Source: Xanthomonas arboricola (lineage in GTDB: Bacteria; Pseudomonadota; Gammaproteobacteria; Xanthomonadales; Xanthomonadaceae). Taken from it: a DNA stretch of 55,495 bases. Shown here in pieces: positions 37,085-44,563 of this stretch. A program made the position numbers and the translations under genes. Under the pieces are notes generated by a model, which saw only the letters and a program-made list of their open reading frames with translations, made no database searches and was not told the origin of the DNA. The stretch's first letter is position 1. The number at the start of each line of letters is the position of its first letter. The stretch lies in contig NZ_QREM01000010.1 in assembly GCF_003353015.1 (NCBI RefSeq), forward strand, positions 499,542 through 555,036, in the 5' to 3' direction.

Positions 37085-37219
37085 GCGCAAGCCTCGCTGT
37101 GCCAGCGGAACGCCCACCGGCCGCGCGTGCGGGATCTGGCGGCAGCGTCACGCGTGTCTGGGGGGACGCGAGCAGTGGGTTGTGGCTGACGGCGGCCGGC
37201 GACACCAGCCCACGCGTGG

Positions 37220-37867
37220 TCACGCGCCCGGGCCGTGGCAGAGCGTGGTCAAGGCTGCCGCGTCGTTGACTGCCGCAGCGTCACGTGCGGCTCCGGCCAG
37301 CAGGGTGCGCTGCACATCGCCTTTCACCGGCAGGCTTTCGATGCAGCGCAGTTCGTCGTTGCGCCCGTACAGCCGCAACTCGCGGACCTGCCTGGCGACA
37401 GCAGCGTCCCTGGGCTGCAGGGTCAGTGCCCAGGCGTGCAGCTGGCCCTGCCCGCTGATGCGGTACTGCTGTTCCAGCAGCGCGCGGTCGCCGGCCAGCA
37501 ATGCGCCGAAGCCGGACTTCAAGCCGGCCAGCTCGGGCACGCGGCTCAGCGCAAAACGCCGCGGCGCCTTGCCTTCGCGTTCCAGCACGCCTTCGTCGCC
37601 CTGCAGCGTGGTGGTCTCGCGATACGGCGCGCTGACCTCGCGCACCAGCGTCTGCGCGTCCGGACGCCGGTAGTGGCCCTGCACGCGCAGCGGCGTCTTC
37701 AGCAGGGCCGAACCACGCAGTTCGACGAACTCGGTACTGACCGGTGCGGGGCGTGCCAGGCGCTGCAGCACCTGGCCCACGTCCAGCGCCTCAGGCGGTG
37801 CGGCGCATAGCGGTGCGGCGCTGAACAGCAGTATCAGCATCCACGGCAGGGTGCGGCACATCGGCAT
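37220..37867 (-). CDS. LolA-like periplasmic lipoprotein/lipid carrier
   Basis: A 215-residue protein with signal MCRTLPWMLILLFSAAPLCA. The mature part starts APPEALDVGQVLQRLARP and contains FVELRGSALLKTPLRVQG and YRETTTLQGDEGVLEREG, the strand pattern of LolA-type carriers found in pigment clusters. It would ferry the pigment lipid through the periplasm after the MMPL pump. Start sites at 37867, 37861 and 37840 all fall inside the acyltransferase gene, giving an overlap of up to 77 bp; I could not see a strong ribosome-binding site. It lies within the minus-strand block. Confidence 0.82.
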   Translation of the reverse strand: MPMCRTLPWMLILLFSAAPLCAAPPEALDVGQVLQRLARPAPVSTEFVELRGSALLKTPLRVQGHYRRPDAQTLVREVSAPYRETTTLQGDEGVLEREGKAPRRFALSRVPELAGLKSGFGALLAGDRALLEQQYRISGQGQLHAWALTLQPRDAAVARQVRELRLYGRNDELRCIESLPVKGDVQRTLLAGAARDAAAVNDAAALTTLCHGPGA

Positions 37868-38765
37868 GGTGGGTGTTCCAGAAATCGTAGAAGTTGAACC
37901 AGTTGTACGGCGCGTAGCGTGTGTAATGTTCCAGCCTGGCCGCGTAATCGCGCATGAGTACCGCCAGCACCGGTGCGCGCTGGCGGCGCGGCACGTCCAG
38001 GCCTTCGCTGAAGGTCTCGAACGCAAGCTCGTAGTGGTTGCCGCCGCGATACAGGCCGAACGCCAGCACCACCGGCACCTTGAGCGCGGCGGCGATCAGC
38101 CACGGCGAGGTCGGGAACATCGCGTTGCGGCCAAGGAACATCGCCGGCAACGCCGGGTCGCCCTCGCGCGGGCGGTCGATCAGCAGCGCGACCAGCGCAC
38201 CGGCGTCGGTGGCGTCCTTGATCGCCATGACGATCGAGGTCGCGTCCATCCCGGCATCGATGATGTTGGCCGCCAGCTGCGGATTCAGCGCGCCCAGCAG
38301 CTCGGTCATGGCGCGGTTGTGCGCTTTGTCCAGCACCACCTTGACCTGCACGTCCGGCCGCTCGGTGGCCAGCACGCGCAGCGCATCGAAACTGCCCAGG
38401 TGCGAACCGAAGATCAGCACGCCGCGGCCGCGGTCCATCTGCGTATGCAGCTGGTCCAGCCCGGTGATGTCGACCCGGAAGCGCTGCATCTGCCCGCACA
38501 GCATGTACACGCGGTCCAGAATCGTCGAGGCGAAGGTGTGGATATGCCGCGCCACATCGCGCAGCGTGGCCGGGCGTTCCAGCACCCGTGCCAGATAGGC
38601 ACGCGAGGCGCTGCGCTCGGGCGCACGCACCAGCAGGAAGTACAGCGTGATCGGGTACAGCAGCGCGCGCCCCACCGTGCGTCCGGCGTGCTGGGCGATG
38701 CCGCGGATCAGCCACAGCGCGAAACGTCCACCGCCTTCGGGACGTTGCTTCCACTGGCTGCTCAT
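37791..38765 (-). CDS. LpxL-like lipid acyltransferase
   Basis: A 324-residue protein similar to the LpxL/HtrB lysophospholipid acyltransferase superfamily: one N-terminal membrane helix (about 30-50), then the HLGSFDALR segment (HX4D/E-type active site: His and following acidic residue in GSHLGSFD), and LIDRPREGD. Members of this group in aryl-polyene clusters acylate the polyene head group with a fatty chain. The start overlaps the upstream hotdog gene by 4 bp and the 3' end overlaps the LolA-like gene. The C-terminal extension after the WFNFYDFWN segment is low complexity. Confidence 0.86.
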   Translation of the reverse strand: MSSQWKQRPEGGGRFALWLIRGIAQHAGRTVGRALLYPITLYFLLVRAPERSASRAYLARVLERPATLRDVARHIHTFASTILDRVYMLCGQMQRFRVDITGLDQLHTQMDRGRGVLIFGSHLGSFDALRVLATERPDVQVKVVLDKAHNRAMTELLGALNPQLAANIIDAGMDATSIVMAIKDATDAGALVALLIDRPREGDPALPAMFLGRNAMFPTSPWLIAAALKVPVVLAFGLYRGGNHYELAFETFSEGLDVPRRQRAPVLAVLMRDYAARLEHYTRYAPYNWFNFYDFWNTHHADVPHPAVDADTAVQRRTAMRRTA

Positions 38766-39049
38766 CGCGCCGCCTCCGCCACCAGTTCGCCGCTGACCAG
38801 CAGCTCGTCGGCGCGCTGCACGCGAAAGCGCCAGCGCGGGCCGGTGCCGTCCAGCGTCACCGATGCCGTCTGACCGGGCAGCAACGGCTGCACGAACTTC
38901 ACCTGCGGCAGCCGTGCCGCAGCGCGCGGGCCATGCAGCGCTTCCACCGCCTGCAGCACATGGTCGAGCACGACCACGCCGGGCACCACGGGACGCCCCG
39001 GAAAATGCCCGGGCAGGCAGGGATGATCATGCGGTACGACGAAATCCAT
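38762..39049 (-). CDS. Hotdog-fold 3-hydroxyacyl-ACP dehydratase-like protein (II)
   Basis: A 95-residue single-hotdog protein with the FabA/FabZ signature HPCLPGHFPGRPVVPGVVVLD: the His in GHFP is the catalytic His. It is short compared with FabZ (about 150), resembling the ApeI-type dehydratase subunits of aryl-polyene clusters. It would work with the other hotdog protein in the locus. ATG at 39049 was preferred; a TTG at 39064 in a TTGA overlap with the upstream stop is an alternative, adding five residues. Its stop overlaps the acyltransferase start. Confidence 0.83.
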   Translation of the reverse strand: MDFVVPHDHPCLPGHFPGRPVVPGVVVLDHVLQAVEALHGPRAAARLPQVKFVQPLLPGQTASVTLDGTGPRWRFRVQRADELLVSGELVAEAAR

Positions 39050-39060
39050 AAGCGGGTAAC

Positions 39061-39810
39061 TCAAATCCTGGGTTGAAGCATCGCAGCCACGGCGTCATGT
39101 GCCTGCTCGGTCAATTGCTGGCGGTCCGGCGCATCCGGCCCGGTCACCGGGATCGGATCGCCGATACGCACACGGATGATGCCCGGGCGCACCCTGAACA
39201 CACCCTCCACCGGCAGCACCTTGCCGCAGCCGTCCACCGCCACCGGCACCACCTGCACACCAGCATCGATAGCGGCCTGCAACAGCCCGGCCTTGAATGG
39301 CAATAATGCGCCGCTGCGGCTGCGGGTGCCTTCGGGAAACAGACACAACTGTTTGCCCTCGCGCAGCAGTGCCGCCGCCTGCCGACGCACCATCGCCCCG
39401 GATCGACGGCTGTCGCGGTCCAGGAACAGCATGCCGGTGGCCCGTGCATACCAGTTCACGAACGGCACCTTGAGCATTTCGTCCTTGAGCAGGAACCGCA
39501 GCGGCACCGGCAAGGCGTAGAACAATGCGCAGATATCGATGATCGACTGATGGTTGCTGACGAACAGATAGTTCCTGGACCAGTCCACGCGCTCGCGGCC
39601 TTCCACGATCACCCGGGCACCGGCGCCGCGAAACAGCACCGGCGACCACATCCAGGCACCCATGCGCAGCAGGCGGTCGGCATCGCGCGTGATCGCCAGC
39701 AACACCAGGGCATAGACGATTCCGCCAGCGGTAAACGTCAGCGTGAAGGCCAGTTGCAGCAGGTTGAACACGGCCCACGCCAGGCGCGACGGCATCCTTG
39801 CCAACGGCAT
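39061..39810 (-). CDS. 1-acyl-glycerol-3-phosphate acyltransferase-like protein (PlsC family)
   Basis: A 249-residue membrane-associated acyltransferase. A membrane helix lies at about 10-38, followed by the catalytic FVSNHQSIID (NHX4D) motif and the substrate motif LFPEGTRSRSG. In pigment clusters PlsC-like enzymes build or modify the lipid to which the polyene is esterified; which acyl donor it uses cannot be told. ATG at 39810 was chosen over GTG at 39837 because it leaves a normal N-terminus (MPLARMPSRLAW). It belongs to the minus-strand block between the COG4648-type membrane protein and the small dehydratase. Confidence 0.9.
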   Translation of the reverse strand: MPLARMPSRLAWAVFNLLQLAFTLTFTAGGIVYALVLLAITRDADRLLRMGAWMWSPVLFRGAGARVIVEGRERVDWSRNYLFVSNHQSIIDICALFYALPVPLRFLLKDEMLKVPFVNWYARATGMLFLDRDSRRSGAMVRRQAAALLREGKQLCLFPEGTRSRSGALLPFKAGLLQAAIDAGVQVVPVAVDGCGKVLPVEGVFRVRPGIIRVRIGDPIPVTGPDAPDRQQLTEQAHDAVAAMLQPRI

Positions 39811-39863
39811 TTTTGTCTTGTCCCCGAAAATGTACACGTACGTCGCTGCCCCTGGCCACGCAC

Positions 39864-40610
39864 TCAGCGCAGTAGATCGCGCCAGAATTCCGGCCCAAGC
39901 CGCGCCATCTGGCGCAGGAAGTCTGGCAGATTACGATAGGGGCGCTGTGGAAACCAGCGGCCACGCAAGAGATATTCGCCCACGAAGAACCCGCCAACCA
40001 CCCCGTACGCGAGCAGATTGGCGAACAACGACGCACGCGCATCGCTGATCGGCAGCGGCGAGGCGTAGCCCAGTTGCGCCAGCACGCCACTGGGCTCGGC
40101 GCACAGGCCCAGCACCAGGTTGACCAGGGTCAGCGCGCACAGCAGCAGCGCCCAGGCCAGGGTGAGACGACGCGTATAGCGGTATTGCGCCGGAGTGATC
40201 GGCATGCCGGCCTGGCGATACAGCCCTTCGACGATGCGCGTGATCAACGGCGTGCGTCCGCGGCGCAGGCTGCGCCCGAAGAACCACGCGATCCAGCCGG
40301 TGAACACCACCGGCGGCGCGGCCAGCAGCAGCATCGCGTACGGCGAATGCCACAACGCGCTCAGGCCGACCAGGGTCAGCCCGGCCAGTGCCCAGGCCCA
40401 CGCGCGGCGCGCGACCATCGGTTCGATCAGCACCATCAGCACCAGCAAGCCGCCGGCGACGACGGCCAGGTCCGGGCGATGGCTGGCATTGGCCCAATGC
40501 GCCAGCGGCGAGTACGCCACCGCCAGCAGCACGCCCAGCCCCAGCACCCACGGGGGCGCATCGGCAGGCGCTGCAGTTGGCAGGTCAGACGGTCTTGTTG
40601 GCTTGGACAT
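39864..40610 (-). CDS. Multi-helix membrane protein of aryl-polyene clusters (COG4648-like)
   Basis: A 248-residue integral membrane protein with about six helices (for example PPWVLGLGVLLAVAYSPLAH, AWAWALAGLTLVGLSALW and LTLAWALLLCALTLVNLVLG). Proteins of this kind are found beside the ACP gene in aryl-polyene loci and are sometimes labelled as ketosynthase-associated, but no enzymatic motif is visible, so I do not assign a reaction. ATG at 40610 overlaps the 3' end of the ACP gene by 26 bp, which implies coupled translation. The C-terminus (GPEFWRDLLR) is soluble and charged. Confidence 0.8.
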   Translation of the reverse strand: MSKPTRPSDLPTAAPADAPPWVLGLGVLLAVAYSPLAHWANASHRPDLAVVAGGLLVLMVLIEPMVARRAWAWALAGLTLVGLSALWHSPYAMLLLAAPPVVFTGWIAWFFGRSLRRGRTPLITRIVEGLYRQAGMPITPAQYRYTRRLTLAWALLLCALTLVNLVLGLCAEPSGVLAQLGYASPLPISDARASLFANLLAYGVVGGFFVGEYLLRGRWFPQRPYRNLPDFLRQMARLGPEFWRDLLR

Positions 40611-40854
40611 GCGCCGACAATGCGCGCAGCGACGCGAAGATGCGACGGTTCTCGTCATTGTCCGAGCGCAGCTGGAAGCCATAGCGCTTGCTGATCGCCA
40701 GCGCCAGTTCCAGCGCGTCGATCGAATCCAGTCCCAGCCCGGTGTTGAACAACGGCGCCTCCGGATCGATGTCGGCGGGCTGGACGTCTTCCAGGTTCAG
40801 GCTTTCGACCAGGAGTTCGGCCAGTTCACGTTCGGCAGCGGTTTGCGAGGACAT
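40585..40854 (-). CDS. xanC: Acyl carrier protein of the xanthomonadin pathway
   Basis: An 89-residue acidic carrier protein. The phosphopantetheine Ser is in GLGLDSIDALELAL (DSID motif), within the four-helix pattern of ACPs. Work on Xanthomonas campestris describes XanC as the ACP that receives 3-hydroxybenzoate from the ligase XanA2; I assign the symbol by family and position, not by alignment. It is the first gene of the nine-gene minus-strand block; a 291 bp divergent region separates it from the second halogenase-like gene. The start at 40854 gives the normal length. Confidence 0.88.
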   Translation of the reverse strand: MSSQTAAERELAELLVESLNLEDVQPADIDPEAPLFNTGLGLDSIDALELALAISKRYGFQLRSDNDENRRIFASLRALSAHVQANKTV

Positions 40855-41113
40855 CCAGGGAGCTTCCAGGTGAGGGTCGGGCGACAGAGTTCAGAGCGAA
40901 ATTTCAGGACAACCACCGCAGCGTCGCAGACGACCGTCGGGTCGGCATGGGCGATGCTGCGGAACCACGGACAGTGTACGGTGCCGCGCCAGCCGGTTCC
41001 GAGCGCTCGCCATGCCGGCCTTGCGGCCGCATTGTCGATGGGGTCGCTCGTTCCGCAACTGCGTCCGGCCGCCGCATACCTGTCCGGGCCGCCGGTCAGG
41101 CTATCATGACTGC

Positions 41114-41149
41114 ATGACGCTCGCCCGCTGCAGGTTCGTTCCAGGATGA
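41114..41149 (+). other. Eleven-codon leader ORF overlapping the halogenase-like start
   Basis: ATG at 41114 opens MTLARCRFVPG and its TGA (41147-41149) overlaps the ATG of the next gene at 41146 as ATGA. It lies just after TATCAT (41102-41107), a possible -10 box. It may couple translation, or be chance, since Xanthomonas DNA often gives such overlaps. Confidence 0.3.
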
Positions 41150-42528
41150 CTTCCACTGCTGTTCGCCCCACCCCGACCGCCATGCCGGCAGCCGGGCCGG
41201 CTCCCGGACCCGAGTGCCCGGATGTCCTGATCATCGGCGGCGGGCCGGCCGGCTGTACGGCGGCCATCGCGCTGGCCCGGCAGGGCTGGCAGGTGACCTT
41301 GCTGGAGAAGGCGCAGCATCCGCGCTTCCATATCGGCGAGTCGCTGCTGCCGATGAACATGCCGATCCTCCAACGCCTGGGCGTGCTCGAGCAGGTGCGC
41401 GGCATCGGCGTGCTCAAGCGCGGCGCGGACTTCCCCAACGGCAGCGGCGGCTACAACACCTTCCGTTTTTCGCATGCGCTGGACGCCAAGGCCGATTTCG
41501 CCTTCCAGGTGCCGCGTGCGCAGTTCGACCAGGTGCTGTTCGAGCGCGCGCGGGCGGTGGGCGTGGATGCGCGCGATCAGGTCAAGGTCGAGACGGTCGA
41601 GTTCGACGGGCAGCAGCCGGTGCTGCAGGCGCAGGGCGTGGCGGGCGTGCAGCGGTTCCGCCCGCGCTACCTGCTCGATGCCAGCGGCCGCGACACCTTC
41701 CTGGGCAACCGCTTCAAGCTCAAGCGTGCCAATGCCAGGCATCAATCGGCCGCGTTGTTCAGCCACTTCCGCGGCGTGACGCGCCGGCCGGGCGAGGATG
41801 CCGGCAACATCAGCATCTACCGCCACGCGCATGGCTGGATGTGGCTGATTCCGTTGCCGGACGACATCATGAGCGTGGGCGCGGTCTGCTACCCGGAATA
41901 CATGAAGACCCGCAAGGGCGACAGCGAAGGCTTCTTCATGCGCACGCTCGCGCTCAATGCCGAGCTCAACGCGCGCATGCTCGGCGCCGAACGCGTGGCC
42001 CCGGTGCATGCCACCGGCAACTACGCCTACGAATGCACGCGCATGTCCGGCCCGCGCTGGTTGATGCTGGGCGATGCCTACACCTTCGTCGACCCGATGT
42101 TTTCGTCGGGCGTGTTCCTGGCCATGCACAGCGCCGAACGCGGTGCGGCGATGGTGGACCAGGCCCTGCGCATGCCGCAGCACGAGGCGAAACTGCAGCG
42201 CGCCTTGCAGCGCGAACTCCGGCGCGGCGTGGACGAGTTCAAGTGGTTCATCTACCGCTTCACTTCGCCGACCATGCGCGCCCTGTTCGCGCAACCGCAA
42301 AACACCTGGCAGATCGAGCAGGCGGTGGTGGCGATGCTGGCCGGCGATGTGTTCGACAGCCCCAGGGTACGCCTGCGCCTGCGCGCGTTCCGCGCCATCT
42401 ATGCACTGACCACCTTGTCGATGATGCCGCGCGCCTGGCAGTCCTGGCGCCAACGCCGACGTCAGGCCACGCTCGGCTTCGACGGCGACACCTTGCAACG
42501 CGATACGCAACAACGAGATACGCGATGA
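41146..42528 (+). CDS. FAD-dependent halogenase-family protein (II)
   Basis: A 460-residue flavoprotein. IIGGGPAGCTAAIAL is the FAD loop, FHIGESLLPMNM the GES motif, GVLKRGADF holds a candidate catalytic Lys, and GWMWLIPLPDD the WxWxIP halogenase signature; MLGDAYTFVDPMFSSGV is the second FAD segment. It is closer to phenolic halogenases than the other family member at 31.4 kb. Bromination of the 3-hydroxybenzoate starter or product, or ring hydroxylation, are plausible roles. The start is ATG at 41146; its own stop overlaps the xanB2 start (ATGA), so both are made together. Confidence 0.87.
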   Translation: MTSTAVRPTPTAMPAAGPAPGPECPDVLIIGGGPAGCTAAIALARQGWQVTLLEKAQHPRFHIGESLLPMNMPILQRLGVLEQVRGIGVLKRGADFPNGSGGYNTFRFSHALDAKADFAFQVPRAQFDQVLFERARAVGVDARDQVKVETVEFDGQQPVLQAQGVAGVQRFRPRYLLDASGRDTFLGNRFKLKRANARHQSAALFSHFRGVTRRPGEDAGNISIYRHAHGWMWLIPLPDDIMSVGAVCYPEYMKTRKGDSEGFFMRTLALNAELNARMLGAERVAPVHATGNYAYECTRMSGPRWLMLGDAYTFVDPMFSSGVFLAMHSAERGAAMVDQALRMPQHEAKLQRALQRELRRGVDEFKWFIYRFTSPTMRALFAQPQNTWQIEQAVVAMLAGDVFDSPRVRLRLRAFRAIYALTTLSMMPRAWQSWRQRRRQATLGFDGDTLQRDTQQRDTR

Positions 42529-43532
42529 CCGCTTTCCAGGCCCAGACCACGCACAGCGTGCGCCATCCCCGCCTGCAGGTCGACTATGTCGACCAGACCG
42601 ATCCATCCGCCGTGCTGGCCGACCCGCAGGTGCTGGCCGTGTTCGGCTTCGGCACTGCGGCGCCGCGCCTGGACGATCCGCGCTACCTGCGCGTGCCGCT
42701 GCAGCCCTATCGGGCCGACGTGCTGGAAGTGTGGCGCAGCGACGCGGCGGTCCACAGCGGGCGCGATGGCAACATCGCCTGGGCCAGCGACGGCCGCCTG
42801 CAGTTCGGCGTGATCGAAATCGACGAGCAGGATGTCGATATCGAAGCCGCCGCCGCCAGGGCCTATGCGGAAATCACCGCCTTCGTCACCGGCAGCCAGA
42901 CGCCGCGCCTGCTGCGTATCTGGAACTATCTGGACGCCATCACCCTGGGCAGCGGCGACCGCGAACGCTACCGGCAGTTCTGCGTGGGCCGTGCGCGCGG
43001 CCTGGGCGCCTTCGACACTGCGCAGCTGCCGGCCGCCACCGCGGTGGGCCGCTGCGATGCCGAGCGCATCATCCAGATCTACTGGCTGGCCGCCGCCGAT
43101 GCCGGCACCCCGCTGGAGAATCCGCGCCAGGTCAGCGCCTACAACTACCCGCGCCAGTACGGCCCGCAGCCGCCGAGTTTCGCGCGCGCCATGCTGCCGC
43201 CGGCCGGCAGCGACATGCCGCTGCTGCTGTCGGGCACCGCCGCCGTGGTCGGGCATGCCTCGATGCACACCGGCCAGCTGCTGGCGCAGCTGGAAGAAAC
43301 CTTCGCCAACTTCGACGCCCTGCTCGGCGCCGCCCGCCAGCACGCCCCGGCCCTGCCCGCGCAGTTCGGTGCCGGCACCCGCCTGAAGGTCTACGTGCGC
43401 GAGCAGGACGACCTGCCCAGGGTCGCGCAGGCCCTGGACGCCCGCTTCGGCGATGCGGTGCCGCGCCTGCTGCTGCACGCGGTGATCTGCCGCGACGAGC
43501 TGGCGGTGGAGATCGACGGGGTGCATGGGTGA
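42525..43532 (+). CDS. xanB2: Chorismatase XanB2 (3-/4-hydroxybenzoate synthase)
   Basis: A 335-residue protein of the FkbO/Hyg5/XanB2 chorismatase family. It shows the family stretches RLLRIWNYLDAITLG, NPRQVSAYNYPRQYGP, PLLLSGTAAVVGHASMHTG and LKVYVREQDDLP, which include the conserved active-site region in the second half. XanB2 of Xanthomonas campestris cleaves chorismate into pyruvate plus 3-hydroxybenzoate (starter of xanthomonadin) and 4-hydroxybenzoate (ubiquinone precursor). Position next to the halogenase-like gene in the pigment locus agrees. It converges with the hypothetical gene just 1 bp beyond its stop. Confidence 0.93.
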   Translation: MTAFQAQTTHSVRHPRLQVDYVDQTDPSAVLADPQVLAVFGFGTAAPRLDDPRYLRVPLQPYRADVLEVWRSDAAVHSGRDGNIAWASDGRLQFGVIEIDEQDVDIEAAAARAYAEITAFVTGSQTPRLLRIWNYLDAITLGSGDRERYRQFCVGRARGLGAFDTAQLPAATAVGRCDAERIIQIYWLAAADAGTPLENPRQVSAYNYPRQYGPQPPSFARAMLPPAGSDMPLLLSGTAAVVGHASMHTGQLLAQLEETFANFDALLGAARQHAPALPAQFGAGTRLKVYVREQDDLPRVAQALDARFGDAVPRLLLHAVICRDELAVEIDGVHG

Positions 43533-43533
43533 G

Positions 43534-44529
43534 TCATTGGCTGCATCGCGCTGGCCCCATGCTCGCAACGCCCCCATCGGCCTCCACGATAAGCTCTGCC
43601 GGCGTGTTTGCCACTACGGATGACCACTCGCGTGACCATTGCCCAGCCAGTGCGTCGGCACGCGCCAGCTCCGCAGGACTCGCCCGCTGCTGAAGCCAGG
43701 CGATGTTGTCGTCGATGACACTGCGGGTCTGTGCAGGAGAGTTGGCAGGTAACAGCTGCCCTCCACGCCGATAAAGCGCCAGCGAACGCGAGATATCCGG
43801 CTTTACGACTTGCGCCAGAAAAACACGATCTCCACTGTCGCGACGAGGCGAGTATGCCGCGGCCAAGACGAGCGATGTCCGTAGATCTCCCTTTGCGGCA
43901 GCCTGCAATGCCATGCCTTCCGCCTCGCGACGATAACGCTCCAACTGCGGAGCTACTTCGAGCAGCTCGCGGAATTTGAATGCGTTGCCCACTGAGTAGT
44001 TTGCCAAGGCCGCAGGCTGCCCTGCCAGAGCGCCCTGCCGCCACAGGGCTACACGCTCTGCGGACGAAAGTTGCGGAGCGCCTTCGCAGTCCTTTACTTG
44101 ATTCAGCAGACTATCGCCAGTCGCTTCTAGCGATGTCTCATTGGACGACAAGCCGGCTCGTGCGGATGCACTCGCAGTACGTCCAGCCTGCTTGAGCTTC
44201 CACAATTGCTCGTCGTACGAGGCGACTTGCTCATGAACATTCTCACACCTCTGTGACTCCGCTGCCAATCGGCAGGCCGCGCGAGGATCACCCATCTCGG
44301 CGCGGCGGCGTAAATCGGCAAAAACGCTGCGCAGCGGCGTACCCTGCGGCGGCAGTGGCGTTGAAGTCCAATCGCGCTTTGGCGGTGCTGACGGTTGCGC
44401 GGGCGAGGCTGTAGATACAGTCGTCGACTTAGCGGTGTCTTTGGGGACAATTCCGCTGGACAACAGTACAAACAAGCCTCCCAGGCAGACTGCAATTGTG
44501 AGCGCGGCGGCCAGACGTCCTTTCTCCAC
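43534..44529 (-). CDS. Hypothetical exported or anchored protein inserted in the pigment locus
   Basis: A 331-residue protein without a recognised family. Residues 8-27 (AALTIAVCLGGLFVLLSSGI) form an N-terminal membrane anchor, followed by a Thr/Ser/Pro-rich linker (to about 62) and a helical domain with Cys in DPRAACRLAAES, SQRCENV and VKDCEGAP. The pattern ALYRRGGQLLP and GDLRTSLVLAAAYS weakly recalls Sel1/TPR-like repeats. Codon use and G+C are lower than in the flanking xan genes, hinting at later acquisition. It lies between xanB2 and the ligase gene with stops two bases apart from xanB2, and 34 bp from the ligase. Function unknown. Confidence 0.75.
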   Translation of the reverse strand: MEKGRLAAALTIAVCLGGLFVLLSSGIVPKDTAKSTTVSTASPAQPSAPPKRDWTSTPLPPQGTPLRSVFADLRRRAEMGDPRAACRLAAESQRCENVHEQVASYDEQLWKLKQAGRTASASARAGLSSNETSLEATGDSLLNQVKDCEGAPQLSSAERVALWRQGALAGQPAALANYSVGNAFKFRELLEVAPQLERYRREAEGMALQAAAKGDLRTSLVLAAAYSPRRDSGDRVFLAQVVKPDISRSLALYRRGGQLLPANSPAQTRSVIDDNIAWLQQRASPAELARADALAGQWSREWSSVVANTPAELIVEADGGVASMGPARCSQ

Positions 44530-44563
44530 TTCGACCTCTCCTGAGCACTATGCGCAGTATCAC

